DNA of 64,000 nucleotides from Diogma glabrata (GCA_963693315.1 OY856186.1:459543360-459607359), one strand, 5' to 3'; shown: positions 46,343 through 58,239, numbered from the stretch's first letter. Notes: generated from the sequence alone by a model not told the origin. A program made the numbers and translations.

Positions 46343-46480
46343 ATGAGAGGAAATAAAATTCAGTGTCGCATTCTTAAGCGATGCTTTTTATTTTTTGCAA
46401 CAATTTCGATATTACCTTTGGCACTCGTTTATTTAGCAACATCAGCACAGATATCTTATAGAACTAAAAATAGTATTGAT
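46343..46480 (+). CDS. First coding exon of a putative type II membrane protein
   Basis: ATG at 46343 opens 46 codons ending exactly at a consensus donor GTAAGT (46481). The N-terminus is basic (MRGNKIQCRILKR), followed by a hydrophobic helix at about residues 14-34 (CFLFFATISILPLALVYLAT) and then a polar segment. This is the layout of a signal anchor, as in many Golgi glycosyltransferases and sulfotransferases, but 46 residues cannot name the enzyme. No downstream exon was recognised before the window ends, so the next intron may be long. Confidence 0.5.
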
Positions 46481-48184
46481 GTAAGTATTATCATTTAGAT
46501 ACTACATTTAATTTTATGTACTAACTAAGTTAATAAAACTATAACTAAACTATATACTTTAAAATTTTTATGACATAAAGCTGTTTATTTAGATACCAAA
46601 CAAACAAAATAAATGTTGTATGTGGTGTGGTGCATATATTTTTTGATACGAGATCTTTGGTTATTAAAACAATGCATCATTTATTATGATTAGAATTACA
46701 TTTAAAACATTTATTACCTAAACTTAAAAAACGTGGATTTACAACTATAACGGATTTTTATGGTTACCTCTGTTTAAACAATCTTTAAACTTTGCCTCCA
46801 TTTTCATGGATGAAAACTACGCAACCAAAAAATTTCTTGCACACGCGGATATAGTGTAAATATGTCTGAAATTTCAAAATAAATCGGGTAAATGCCTGAG
46901 GTTGTCAATTTTCCTCTGTTTTAACCAAAAAAAATAAAAAATTGTGAGGTCTAGTGAACTTCAACTCGGAGGACCAGAGGTCGACTCTCAATCAGACCAA
47001 AGCGTTTTTAATCGAAACTTTAATAAGCATCAACACACTGATTTTAAACGTTAAATTAACCGTTAGTAAGCCAGTATGGCTGGTACATTGAAAAGCTCTC
47101 TATGGGCTGATCACCCGACACCAATATAAAAAATAATCGATTGGATTAAATTTTTAAGTGAAGTCGATTTTTTTTCAATTTTTCAAGTTCAGTGACTACT
47201 TTCATTATAAAAAAGAGGCATTTACTTTACGTAAATAAAAAAAATATCGGTTTCATTTTATTCTATTGAAAGTTAAACGAAGAATTCAAAAATGGACTAA
47301 TAAAATGTTTACCCCCTCCCCCAAAGCCTTAAAAAAAAGTTTTTAAACTTTAAACAATATTTTTTCAAAGTTCGCCCCCTATAGTCTACCTCAAAAAATC
47401 ACAGTTTCTTAAGACATTCAACTCCGTGTTTTTTAATTTATAGAATGTGAGTACAAAAAAAGCCCTCACAGGAGTTTAAAGAGTGAAACAATCCCGATTA
47501 TATAATATATATTGTATAATTTATGTTTATTTTTATTAACAAATTTGTTAATTCTAGTTGTATTAATTTGCATTTAGCTGGTTTTAGCAGATTTCATTTT
47601 ATTGCTAGTGATTACTTTAAAAAATCACTGAAATAGATGCTAAAGAGTAAAGACCATCGATTTTAACACACTATTAGTTTTTAGTCCAATTTTAACCATT
47701 AAACAACGTTAATAGTTAAACGTATATGTCAATTAAACTGAGTGAAAATTAAGCAGCTCTCCCCACCACTCACGTGAAAGCTTTCAAAAGACTTCCTTAT
47801 TTAATATTAGAAGCTTTACCGAATCTTATCTAAACAACTATCCATAAAGCTTTTGAAAAAAGATTAAAGAAGTTATAGCCGTTATTAGGATTGATGTAGT
47901 TTCAGTTGGCACTATTTGCTGTTCTTACAGAAGTACTAGTACTAGTATTAGGCCTAATCCTAGTTTGGGCTGAAATTTTTTTATGGGTTTTATATGGAAA
48001 AAATGGATGACTTCACCACAGCTCTGGAAACATAGTGTTCAGGATATATAATGAGCTAATATCCATAAAATACTTTAATTAAAAGCTAACCAATATTATG
48101 GACTTCGTAGTTCTAATAATAAAAATATTAAAGCAGGCAGTAGTATCCCAACAAACATAAATTCTGTTGTACTAGAAAAAGTAA
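46481..48184. other. Presumed intron with degenerate SINE
   Basis: Near 46945-47130 a SINE-like unit is visible: a tRNA-like head (GAGGTCTAGTGAA, later AGAGGTCGACTCTC) and a tail ending GGGCTGATCACCCGACACCA, then ATATAAAAAATAA. The rest is unremarkable AT-rich sequence. Confidence 0.45.
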
Positions 48185-50265
48185 AAAAAATTTATCGGAA
48201 GTGACAAAGCGGAAGTTGGGATGCAGAACTTTGCAAACCGTACTAAATGTGTATATACCAAATTTCATCCAACTCGATTATCAGGTACAGAAGTTATTGA
48301 GCTTCCATAATAACAGGTGCTTGGAGGACCCCCTACCACTTTGTTCACTATCGCTAAAAAAACTAATCAGTTCCTTGCCATACATATTTGCATCTTTTTG
48401 CAAAGTGTAATCAAAATTACTTAACGAACGAATGTTGTATGCTTCCAACAAACATTGAAACAATAAACAGGTGTTCGGGCGGACCCCACCACTTATCCCA
48501 ATATTGTCCAAAAACTAGTCAATTCTTTGTCAATAAAGTCTTTATCTTTTTTCAAAGTGCCATTAAAATTGATTAATGAATGAAATCTGTATGCTCCCAA
48601 CAAACTTTAAAAACCAAGTGTGAAAAGTCAGCAGTTGTATGGTAGATCCCCTGCCACTTTGATCAATGTGTCCCAAAAGATGATAATTATCTTCTTACAC
48701 TAATTGAAACCTTTCCATAAGTTTTATCATAATCACTTAATTATAGTAGGCTGTAGTGTGCATAAAGACACTGAAAAAACTGCCAACAATTAAAAAAAAA
48801 TTTTTTTACCGGAAGTAAAAAACCGGAAGTTGGGATGCACAATTTTTGTAAATCATACTAAATGCTTATGTACAAAGTTTCATCCAATTCGATTATCAGG
48901 TACAGATGTTATTGAGCTTAAAAAAAAAACAGGTGTGTGGGACACCCCCCACCACTTTGTTCACTATCGCTCAAAAACTAATCAGTTCTTTGCCATACAT
49001 GTTTGCATTTTTTTCCAAAGTGTCATCAAAATTGGTTCACGAACGAATGCTGTGTGCTCCCAACAAACATTGAAAAAATAATGACACAGTAAACAGGTGT
49101 TCGGGAGGACCCCTACCACTTATCCCAATATTGTCCAAAAACTAATCAGTTCCTTGTCATTTAAGTTTCCATCTTTTTCCAAAGTGTCATTGATTAATGA
49201 ATGAAGTCTGTATGCTCCCAACAAACTTAAAAAAACAAAGTGTGAAAAGTCAGCATTTGTATGGTAGACCCCCCACCACTTTGATCAATTTGTCCCAAAA
49301 CATGATAATTATCTTTTCACACTAATTGGAACCCTATTCCATAAGTTTCATCATAATCACTTCATTATTGTAGGCCGTACTGTGCGTAGTGTCTTTATCA
49401 CTGAAAAAACTTCAAAAAAGTACAAAAATTTTTTTTACCGGAAGTGAAAAACCGGAAATTGGGATGCAGAACTATTGTAAACCGTACTACATACTTATAT
49501 ACCAAGTTTCATCCAATTCGCTTATCAGGTACAGAAGTTATTGAGCTTTCAAAAAAACAGGTGCTCCGGAGACCCCCCACCACTTTGTTCACTATCGCTC
49601 AAAAACTAATCAGTTCTTTGTCATACATGTTTGCGTCTTTTTCCAAAGTGTCATCAAAATTCATTCACGAATGAATGTTTTATGCTCCCAACAAACGTAA
49701 AAACTTTGTTGAAAAAACCACCTGTTGTATGGTTGACCCCCCAACCTTTTATCCAATGTGCTCCAAAAGCTAATAAAATCTTTCTCATGTTATTTAAAAG
49801 CTTTTCGCAACGTTTCATGAAAATCGATCGGTAATTGTAGGCTACAGTACGGATAAACACCTGAAAAAAAAACTTTTTAACCGGAAGTGACAAACCGGAA
49901 GTTGGTATGCAGAAATATTGGAAACAGTACTAAAACCTTATATACTAAGTTTCAATAAGATCATTTATTATTTAAGTTATTCAAGATTTAAACTTAGAGG
50001 TGTTCGGGAGACCCCCCGCCATTATGTCCAAATTTGAAATGAATCCAGATCTTCCATTTTCAAGTGAACTTGTATCATTTGCCAAAGTTTCATCAAGATC
50101 CTATGCAGAAAACTCACCCACCCACTCACCCACCCACCCACACACGTACACCAAATTTTTTTTTGGCTATTTAGATAGAGGATGGCCCAAAACAAAAGAA
50201 AAAATAAAATTTGGGGTATGTAAGATTTTTTTTTCATGATAGATTGCATTGCTTCACACAATTTA
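48185..50265 (+). repeat. Higher-order tandem repeat with paired CCGGAAGT motifs
   Basis: Macro-units start near 48192, 48818, 49438 and 49881 (spacings about 626, 620 and 443 bp). Each opens with two half-sites such as ACCGGAAGTGACAAACCGGA, then AGTTGGGATGCAGAA. Within a unit, roughly 200-bp sub-repeats carry CCACTTTGTTCACTATCGCT, ATCAGTTCTTTG, TTTTTCCAAAGTGTCATCAA and ATGCTCCCAACAAAC. Open frames on both strands follow the repeat and change frame between units, so I call none of them genes. A CCCACCCACC-type simple repeat lies at 50116-50148. Confidence 0.8.
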
Positions 50266-50284
50266 AAATTGTGGTGAAGTAAAA

Positions 50285-50675
50285 AAGATATACGTGTTCG
50301 AGAATTTTTTTTTGTTAATATATAGCGGTTCTAAATTTCGTGATTTTCGGCTTGACGAGTTATTTTCAAATATTCATAACTTCGGTTCTATTAATGATAG
50401 AAACCTCTAGTTTGTTTTATTTTAAAGTTGAAAGATGCTAGTTTGCAAAAAAAAATTAAAATTAAGAAAAGTTATCAACAATTTGCTATTGTTATAAACA
50501 AATAAAATCTTCAAATCGATCTGTAGTCATTGTCCTACCTACGAAATGAGTTTTTAGTATGACCATCGTATTCTACGTTTCATTTCCTATGAATAACGTA
50601 TTTTTAATTAATGGAGAAATGATTTTTACTGTTAGAAATAAATTAACTTATCAAGCGCGAGACGACAAAAAATTC
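50285..50675 (+). repeat. Diverged direct repeat, copy 1
   Basis: About 390 bp that recurs at 51448-51845. Shared blocks: CATAACTTCGGTTCT, CTATTGTTATAAAC, TTAATTAATGGAGAAAT and GACGACAAAAA. Non-coding, class unknown. Between the copies lies an inverted pair (TGCAGCGAAATTAGAA at 50797 and TTCTAATTTCGCTGCA at 50884). Confidence 0.6.
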
Positions 50676-51447
50676 CACATATGGGTAATTCTTTTACATA
50701 CCGAACAGATTAGGACTAAATGTGACTAAGGCATTTTTGATTCAGCTGAAAATTTTTTTCGGGTTTTATGGTCCAAATACATGTGTAGAATTCTGCATGC
50801 AGCGAAATTAGAACATATGTTGTTATATGAGAGCAATTACATGTAAATTCTGCATGCAGAAAAATTCTGCCAGATATCTCTAATTCTAATTTCGCTGCAC
50901 AGAAGCAGTGCTACCACAATAAAAAACACAAAAACCACTTGAAAACTCAGATAAAAATGGATGATTTGAAATGGGTGATGTTTGAAAATGAATTATTTTT
51001 TTATAACTCAAATAAAAATGAATGATATTTTTTTGAAAATGAAATTATTTACGTAATGATTATTTGTTTATAAAGATATTCAAATATTCTAAATAATCCA
51101 AATTATAAAATAATTAAAACTAATATTGTTAATAAATAAATTTTTGGGAAAGGATTATCGGAAACAGTGGTATATGTAATTTGAACTTAAATTTTAATTT
51201 AGACATAAACGTTTTTACAGGCAACGATTCAATTATTTTCTTCTATCTTTTAGATGAAAAGACAGTTTTCTTTAAATTGCGACAACTTTCACTTATAACT
51301 ATTTCATAATACGTAAGAACACGAACTGTCATTGTTACGAAAATTCTGCACGTCAAATATATAAAAATTCTGCACATCTATTAGATGCAGATATGCATGC
51401 AGCACTGCGTGCAGACTTTTTGCAAATGTATTTTGGGCACTATATAA

Positions 51448-51845
51448 ACAAAAATATATACTTGTTCGAGGATTTTCTCTTTTTTTTTTAGGGGAAATAG
51501 AGCGGATTTAAATTTTGAGAATTTTGTGATTTTTGGCTTGAAGACTTATTTTCAAAGATTCATAACTTCGGTTCTGGTAGAGATAGACAATTTTTGTCGG
51601 TTTTACTTCAAAGAATAAAGATGGAATTTAAAAAAAAACTGTTATTTATAAAAATTATTAACAAATTCCTATTGTTATAAACCAATAAAATATTAAAATC
51701 AATTTTTAGTCATTATCTAACAAAAATACGTTCAATTTTCAATAAGAAACGTATATTTAATTAATGGAGAAATTATGTTTTACTGCTACAAATAAGTTAA
51801 TTTTTAAAGCGCGGACGACAAAAATTTATAAAATTTTTTGCCGTC
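51448..51845 (+). repeat. Diverged direct repeat, copy 2
   Basis: Second copy of the block at 50285-50675, with the same order of internal motifs and perhaps 75-80% similarity by eye. Confidence 0.6.
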
Positions 51846-52768
51846 ACGCGCTCGAAATAGACTGTAAAAATAGACCTGATAAAGGATAGACCACATAAAG
51901 TGGTTTAATTCTTTGCACCACAATTGAATTAGGAACAAACAGAATATCTTTTTTAATAACAGAAAAGAATGTTATTACAAAATAACCTTTTTTATTTTAT
52001 TTCTTTACTAGGATATGGTTACGTATAAAGTTACCTCTATTTGCATATGTTTTATCTTTAAACTAATTTAAATAAATGTAAATATCATATTGCGTTATTG
52101 TTTTCACCATACAAACTTGCTATTTTGAATGGCATTTTCATCAATGTTTTGGTTGTTTTGATTTCTATTTAAACACCATAATGGTTTATTGTGGCTTTCT
52201 AATCATGACGTTTTTAAGCAAACTCTAATATAAATCGTAACGTAAAAATATATTCAATTAAATTTATGTTGACCTTGTTATTACATTTTATACTTATTAT
52301 ACACTCAGGTTTGACCAAGTTAAATATGATACTGATTAAAAACACAATTGAATTCCACTAGAAAGCCAGCTCAAATATTAACCACTGGGCTTCAGTTTGT
52401 TAAAAATGTTGCGCACAAATTTAAATCTCTGGATCTATTCTAGGCAGTTTTGCTTACCTTTATCATTTATATGACTACTACCTTGCAGCTAGCAGGACCC
52501 GGCGTGCTTTGCTACGCTTATAAATAAAGTTTTAGCGCAGACATTTTGTTGACGTAGGAGCAATGATTTCAAAAAGTGGTAATGGGAAATGCTAGCATAT
52601 AATTTTTAATTTTTCTTTTTAAAAATATGAATGAAAAATAATCAGCACTCTAGCTGATCAGTTCGGATATGTGAAAAATTAGCGATCAAATAAGTTTTCA
52701 AGTAAGCAATAAAAAAATTCAAATGACTTGAATTAGTAGAGGTGCGTCATCTCAATATAAAACATTAT
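51846..52768. other. AT-rich stretch, nothing recognised
   Basis: No gene or repeat family was recognised. Confidence 0.4.
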
Positions 52769-53156
52769 ACCCCAGGTAAGAATTAGCTATTAGCCTGGGC
52801 CAAGTCAGCGCCACAGCTTTTGGGGTTTGGGCCAGACTTAACATTTTTAAACGGCCCAAGCTTGGCAAATTAAATATTACCTTAAATATAACATATTAAA
52901 TAATAAATATTAAATATTACATTAATTAAATATTTCGTGAAATATTTCAAAAATATAAATTTCATGAAACTTACAACCACTATAGCAATGCATAACCAGT
53001 TGGTGAATAACGTGTAATATAATAAACTGAATCTTGGTTCAATCTAGGCATTTACAACTGGCCCAGACTACAACCGGAGTTAACTAGCCAAGGCTTGGCT
53101 CGCCAATATTGGCCCGAGGTTGGCCCATTGTTTAACATTGGCAGTTCCTACCCGGG
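52769..53156 (+). mobile_element. MITE-like repeat, family 1, copy 2
   Basis: Second copy of the element at 5112-5502 in the same orientation. Ends: ACCCCAGGTAAGAATTAG at the left and CAGTTCCTACCCGGG at the right. A TTAAATATTA-rich stretch in the middle differs from copy 1. Confidence 0.75.
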
Positions 53157-53234
53157 ACAGAACAAAAATTCACAAATGTTCACAGTTCTCATGCATTGTA
53201 TTTGTTCCCGACACGAAACACACAAAAACTGTTC

Positions 53235-53345
53235 TACACTGAAAAAACATGTTCTATTTCCAATCGAAATGCAGTTGTCTCAACCTCATCGTGCGGGCAG
53301 ATATGACGAATAGAACTACGAAATTGTTTCAACCACTGTACAATT
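53235..53345 (+). mobile_element. Split MITE, family 2, left part
   Basis: It begins TACACTGAAAAAACATGTTC, then CTATTTCCAATCGAAATG, closely matching the start of the unsplit element at 61892. The remainder resumes after the LINE, at about 58240-58414. Confidence 0.65.
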
Positions 53346-53811
53346 ATAGAACGATGTAGTTGAGACAAACACACGAAATATTTATATGAAAATAAAATAT
53401 ATGTAGTTCAATTAATTTCCAATACTTCAATTTTAAAATGAAAAATTCATGATATAAGACCAAAGAAATTGTTTTTCATGGAAATAGTTATTAACTTTAT
53501 TTAACTATATTTATATATAACTATATTTAAAAGAAATTTGTTTATTTCGATTTTTGTTTTTATTAACTATCTTAAAATAAATAAAAGTAATAGTTTGATG
53601 AGTTTATTGTAATTTCTAAATAAATTGAAGTGATAATAGTTGATTTTTACGATAACTGTGTTAAAATATTTTGTGTTTACTGCAATTAATAGACAATAAA
53701 CTGGTAATATCCGTAATTGATATAAAAAATCGACAAATAATAAATTACATTTATTAACATCTGTTATTTTTTATTTATTGTTGAAACAATTGTACTTAAA
53801 TTGTATTTAAA

Positions 53812-54771
53812 ATGCATTACTTTGAAACAGCTGAATCCAGTACAAATTATAGCTCTATGGTACAATGCCCAACCTGTAATAAAACTGTCACAGAAAAGCA
53901 GTCAGTCTTTCAGTGTACAGGTTGCAAAAAAATGTTTCATCTATCATGTAAAAAAATCGTTGGCAGTAACATTCAGAGATTAGCAGCTGAATCAACCTGG
54001 TATTGTTCTACTGAATGCAAAATTACCGAAATAACAAGTGTCTTAAACCAAAAAATTGATGGTTTGACCAAAAATTTTTGTGAATTCAAAACAATGATAA
54101 ATGAAATAATATCTTCGCAACAATTTCTTGCGAACAAACTTGATGAATTCTCTGGCAAACTTGATAATCTCCAAAAAGAGAATGACAAAACTCAACAAGA
54201 CATTGAAACAACATTTAAAAATCAAAAATTTCTTGAAACTACTATCAACCGTTTGGAGGCAGATGTTGATGAAGCAAAGCAACAAGATTTAGTGAATAAT
54301 ATTATAGTTGCAGGTATACCCGAAAATAAAACGCCTGAAATAACTATTTTACAAAACATAATCAAAACACTCGAACTAGAAACAACTTTCATTGAAAATA
54401 TTGCCACTAGTGTGTATTTAAGAAATAAAATTGAATCCAGTCATCGTGATCATCAAATTCTTATACGTTTTAAATCAATAGCAGCGAAGACAATTTTTAT
54501 GAAAAAAAAACAAGAAAAACAAGTCATATATGCTAATCAAATAGGTTTCCACTTACAAAGAGATCAGCAAATATTTATCCGGGATCACTTGACTCCATAT
54601 AAACGAACATTATACTTTAATATGAGGGAAGTTAAAACAAAATTAAATTTTCAATTTCTATGGATTAAAAACACAACAATACATTTTCGGAAAGAGCCAA
54701 ATTCTAAAGTATATCTCATTAAATCTAGAAACGATATGGAAAAACTATTACAAATGTTTTCATCATCTTAA
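53812..54771 (+). CDS. LINE ORF1 protein, PHD-like finger and coiled coil
   Basis: 319 residues from a genuine ATG. Residues 19-69 form a C4-H-C3 finger (C19, C22, C35, C38, H43, C46, C65, C69) of PHD type. Residues about 75-160 are predicted coiled coil (IDGLTKNFCEFKTMINEII, FSGKLDNLQKENDKTQQDIE). From about 163 a domain begins with NNIIVAGIPE, typical of the RNA-binding region of LINE ORF1 proteins, and ends with RTLYFNMREVKTKLNFQFLW and FRKEPNSKVYLIKS. Expected role: coating element RNA and aiding target-primed reverse transcription. Only the finger residues are seen directly; the coiled coil is my judgement. Confidence 0.85.
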   Translation: MHYFETAESSTNYSSMVQCPTCNKTVTEKQSVFQCTGCKKMFHLSCKKIVGSNIQRLAAESTWYCSTECKITEITSVLNQKIDGLTKNFCEFKTMINEIISSQQFLANKLDEFSGKLDNLQKENDKTQQDIETTFKNQKFLETTINRLEADVDEAKQQDLVNNIIVAGIPENKTPEITILQNIIKTLELETTFIENIATSVYLRNKIESSHRDHQILIRFKSIAAKTIFMKKKQEKQVIYANQIGFHLQRDQQIFIRDHLTPYKRTLYFNMREVKTKLNFQFLWIKNTTIHFRKEPNSKVYLIKSRNDMEKLLQMFSSS

Positions 54772-55046
54772 ACTCTCGCAAGCTTTATTCTGCAATAGCA
54801 CTTTAATAAGGAATAAAAGTAATAAAAATAAAGATAGTAATAAGTTTTTTCAGTTATTTAATCTGCCTGTTAGTTTGGTTAATTATTTTATAGTTGTAAG
54901 TATGTTCACAAACATTTTCATATTCATTTCATTTTTTTTTACATTTTCATTTCATACAAAACATTTTATTTGTAACTTGAATTTTAATCTTGTGTCTAAA
55001 AGTAAAAAAACAATACATACAAAAAACTATTTCAATAACATTAACT

Positions 55047-57926
55047 ATGCACAATGATAAAGATGATTTGTTGGATTTTGACAATATCAAACACAATTTA
55101 TTTTTAAATGATAAACCATCGCTGGGAAATGGTGATTGCAATTTTCTCTATCTTAATTGCCAAAGTATAAAAAACAAACTTCATGACATTGAGTTTTTAG
55201 TATATAATTTACAATGTAATATTGATCTTTTAATTCTTACAGAGGTTTGGTTAAAGGCAGAAGAAAATAAATTCTACAATTTAACTGGGTTCAAATCTTA
55301 TATTTGCAATAGAAGTGATGGCTACGGTGGGGTTGCAATTTTCGTAAAGTCCAATATTGCTTCCTGTGAAATTCTTAATATAAACAAAGATTACTGTCAG
55401 TGTATTGGTATAAAACTGATAGAAAAAAACATGAATATAATATCTGTTTATAGGTCACAAAAAAATGAAACAAATATGTTTTTGAATCACTTAGAATCGA
55501 TTTTGGATAGCAACAGTAAAAATATTATAGTTGGTGATATAAATATAAACTTATTAGACTTGAATTCATCCCTAGTCTCAAAATATATAAATCTGATTAA
55601 ATCTTCGGGATACCTTATTCTCAATAAAATTACACCAGATTTTGCTACAAGGAAAAAAAATGCAATCGGAACCATAATAGATCATGTTATTTCAAATATT
55701 TTTAGCTTTAAATACGACCTGTCAATATCAGATACGCATTTATCTGATCATAAAATTGTACTTTTACGTATTATTGATTTGGAAATACCAAAAATTAAGC
55801 AAGAAGAAAGTTACTTAAAACTTAACTATAAACAGCTCTTATTGGATACTAATTGGCCTAAAATACTCAATGCGGTAACCTTTGATGATTTTGTTAAGGA
55901 ATTCTCCAACGTAGTAGTCAAATCTACCAGGTCAGTGACTCAAAATAAAAATTCCAAAAAACAATGGAATGAATGGATGACCGATGAGTTGGTGAATCAA
56001 ATGAAAGAAAGAGACCGTTTTATGAAATTAAAAAATAAATACCCCAACTTAGAATATTTCAAGCATCAGCATAAATTCTTAAGTTCCCTTGTAGCTTCTG
56101 GAGTAAAAACTGCTAAAAAATTGTATAATGCGGAATTAATCCAAAAAAATATTAATAATTCAAAACTACTTTGGAAACACTTAAACAAAATTATCTTTAA
56201 TAAATCAGTTAATACACCCATTCCCATCTACTTATCGGACCCTTTGGACTCAACGTTTGTAAAAGATAGTGCAACAGTAGCTAACATTTTTAATAATTTT
56301 TTTGTAAATATCGCCAATGATATAACCATCCATTTACCTGCACCTGACTTTGACCATTTTAATTATTTTCAATATCAAATTGTATCCCCACTAAATATTC
56401 AACACACTAACAAAAATGAGGTTTTTCAGATAATAAATGGTTTAAACACTTCAGCTGCAGCAGGGATTGATAAAATCTCTACGAAAGCTCTAAAACATTG
56501 TGCACATAGAGTAGCCTCTGTAATTGCCGCACATATAAATAATAGCATAGATAACAGTACCTTTCCAAAATGTTTGAAAACTGCAAGGGTAAAACCTCTT
56601 TACAAAAACGGAATTGAAAGTGATGTCTCAAACTATCGGCCTATTTCAATCTTAACTAGTTGTTCTAAAGTTTTTGAAACCATATTATTGAACCGGCTGG
56701 AAAACTTCTTAGTTGAAAATAACATTATATACAATCTTCAATTTGGTTTTCGTAAAGGATCAAACACAACTGCTGCTTGTTTATCGCTTACTCACTATCT
56801 AAGCAAAAATCTAGATCAAAAAAAGACATGTGGATGTATTTTTTTAGACTTTAGAAGAGCATTTGACACAGTAGATCACAAAATTGAGATGTACAAACTA
56901 AAAAAATTACATTTTACAAATGAGCAACTAAAGTTATTCGAAAACTACTTATGTGACAGAAAACAAGTGGTGTGCTTAGATAATAAAACAAGCAAAGAAA
57001 ACATAATTAAAACTGGTGTCCCTCAAGGATCAATTCTGGGTCCGTGTCTTTTTCTAATACAGATAAATGACTTACAATTTATGAATTTCGATGGAAAATT
57101 GCAGCTTTTTGCGGATGATGGTGTTTTAATGTATGAAGCAGATTCAGTAGAAACTCTTCATTCCCAAATGAATAATGACATGGTGTTGCTTGAATCATGG
57201 TGCAGTATAAACCATATGGTCCTAAATAACGAGAAGACGAAGTATATGATTTTTGAGAGTAGGTGCTTTGATCTAGTGAATCCTAACGCGCTTCAAGTTA
57301 CATATGCCTCTTCTGCAATTGAAAGAGTACATAAATTTAAATATCTAGGTCTCACTATCGACAGCAGACTTAAATGGGTTGATCATATTGACTCGTTGAA
57401 AAAATCCATTATTCCATATATTTTTGCTATTGGCAGAACAAAGCGGCTACTTCCAAAGAATTCACTTTTATTATTGTATAACGCATACATTCATTCTCGT
57501 TTAATGTATCTAAATCCGGTATGGAGTGGATGTGCTCAATATATGCTCAACGAACTAAATATTCTCCATAAACGTACTTTAAAATATATTTTAAATGTAC
57601 CCATTCGATTTCCAACAGAGGAACTATATTCAAATTTTATTTCATTTAGCTCTTTGTGTGAAAGAGAGCTTTATGTGTTAGCATATAAAATATTAAATAA
57701 TCTTATATTACATAACTTTATTATAGAAAAACAGGGTCAGAAACATAATTATAATACAAGGAGAAAATCTCACTTTGCTACCGAATACTTTGCAACCACA
57801 TTTAGTACAACAAATGTTATATACCGGGCAATTCCTAAGTTTAACAGTCTTCCTACAGAAATAAAATATTCGATAAATCTAGCAAAATTCAAACATAACA
57901 TAACGGCACACATGAAAATAACTTAG
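55047..57926 (+). CDS. LINE ORF2: endonuclease and reverse transcriptase
   Basis: 959 residues from the first ATG (the frame is open upstream to 54990 but lacks an ATG there). Endonuclease (about 30-240): N38 in YLNCQS, E66 in LTEVWL, GGVAIFVK, D164 and N166 in IIVGDINI, D212-H213 in IIDHV, S233-D234-H235. Reverse transcriptase (about 470-740): AAAGIDKIS, SNYRPISIL, D601 in FLDFRRAFDTVDH, GVPQGSILGP, and the catalytic FADD at 688-691, then a C-terminal region with LGLTIDSRLKWVDHI. All catalytic residues are present. It nicks target DNA and copies element RNA at the nick. No RNase H domain. Confidence 0.93.
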   Translation: MHNDKDDLLDFDNIKHNLFLNDKPSLGNGDCNFLYLNCQSIKNKLHDIEFLVYNLQCNIDLLILTEVWLKAEENKFYNLTGFKSYICNRSDGYGGVAIFVKSNIASCEILNINKDYCQCIGIKLIEKNMNIISVYRSQKNETNMFLNHLESILDSNSKNIIVGDININLLDLNSSLVSKYINLIKSSGYLILNKITPDFATRKKNAIGTIIDHVISNIFSFKYDLSISDTHLSDHKIVLLRIIDLEIPKIKQEESYLKLNYKQLLLDTNWPKILNAVTFDDFVKEFSNVVVKSTRSVTQNKNSKKQWNEWMTDELVNQMKERDRFMKLKNKYPNLEYFKHQHKFLSSLVASGVKTAKKLYNAELIQKNINNSKLLWKHLNKIIFNKSVNTPIPIYLSDPLDSTFVKDSATVANIFNNFFVNIANDITIHLPAPDFDHFNYFQYQIVSPLNIQHTNKNEVFQIINGLNTSAAAGIDKISTKALKHCAHRVASVIAAHINNSIDNSTFPKCLKTARVKPLYKNGIESDVSNYRPISILTSCSKVFETILLNRLENFLVENNIIYNLQFGFRKGSNTTAACLSLTHYLSKNLDQKKTCGCIFLDFRRAFDTVDHKIEMYKLKKLHFTNEQLKLFENYLCDRKQVVCLDNKTSKENIIKTGVPQGSILGPCLFLIQINDLQFMNFDGKLQLFADDGVLMYEADSVETLHSQMNNDMVLLESWCSINHMVLNNEKTKYMIFESRCFDLVNPNALQVTYASSAIERVHKFKYLGLTIDSRLKWVDHIDSLKKSIIPYIFAIGRTKRLLPKNSLLLLYNAYIHSRLMYLNPVWSGCAQYMLNELNILHKRTLKYILNVPIRFPTEELYSNFISFSSLCERELYVLAYKILNNLILHNFIIEKQGQKHNYNTRRKSHFATEYFATTFSTTNVIYRAIPKFNSLPTEIKYSINLAKFKHNITAHMKIT

Positions 57927-58239
57927 CACACAATAGAAGTTGAATAATATTGTAAATGTTTGTTGAACAGTAATTTTAGTTTTTTTAATTATGTAGATAT
58001 TTTCTATTTTTCTATTTTATTTTTAATTTATCAATTTTTAAGATTGAAAGTTAAAAATTGAAAACATTTTTAAGATTCAATCTTAAACCTGTACGTTGCG
58101 ATATAACCTTTGGTTCGAGCAATGTAAAAAACCAAAATAATTAAAATAATATAAATTATACTACTCTACAGTGTAATGTAACAAAATTTATTGATGTTGA
58201 ATAAAAAAAAAAAAAAAAAAAAAAAAAAACTACTGTCAT

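Larger units (their letters stand above)
53345..58229 (+). mobile_element. Structurally complete LINE retrotransposon
   Basis: 5' UTR (start approximate), ORF1 at 53812-54771, a 275-bp spacer, ORF2 at 55047-57926, a 3' UTR of about 280 bp and an A-tract at about 58204-58229 after GAATAAA. Both frames are open over their whole length, unlike every other retroelement here, so this is the youngest insertion and may be active. It sits inside a family 2 MITE. No exact target duplication was found. Domain order (PHD-like ORF1; endonuclease plus RT, no RNase H) fits CR1/Jockey-group LINEs. Confidence 0.88.

Noticed and set aside
48201..50261. Many frames of 60-83 residues on both strands
   Set aside because: They track the tandem repeat and change frame between units; no conserved coding signal.
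54990..55046. Longer ORF2 start for the intact LINE
   Set aside because: The first codon there is TTG; the first ATG is at 55047 and lies just before the endonuclease domain.
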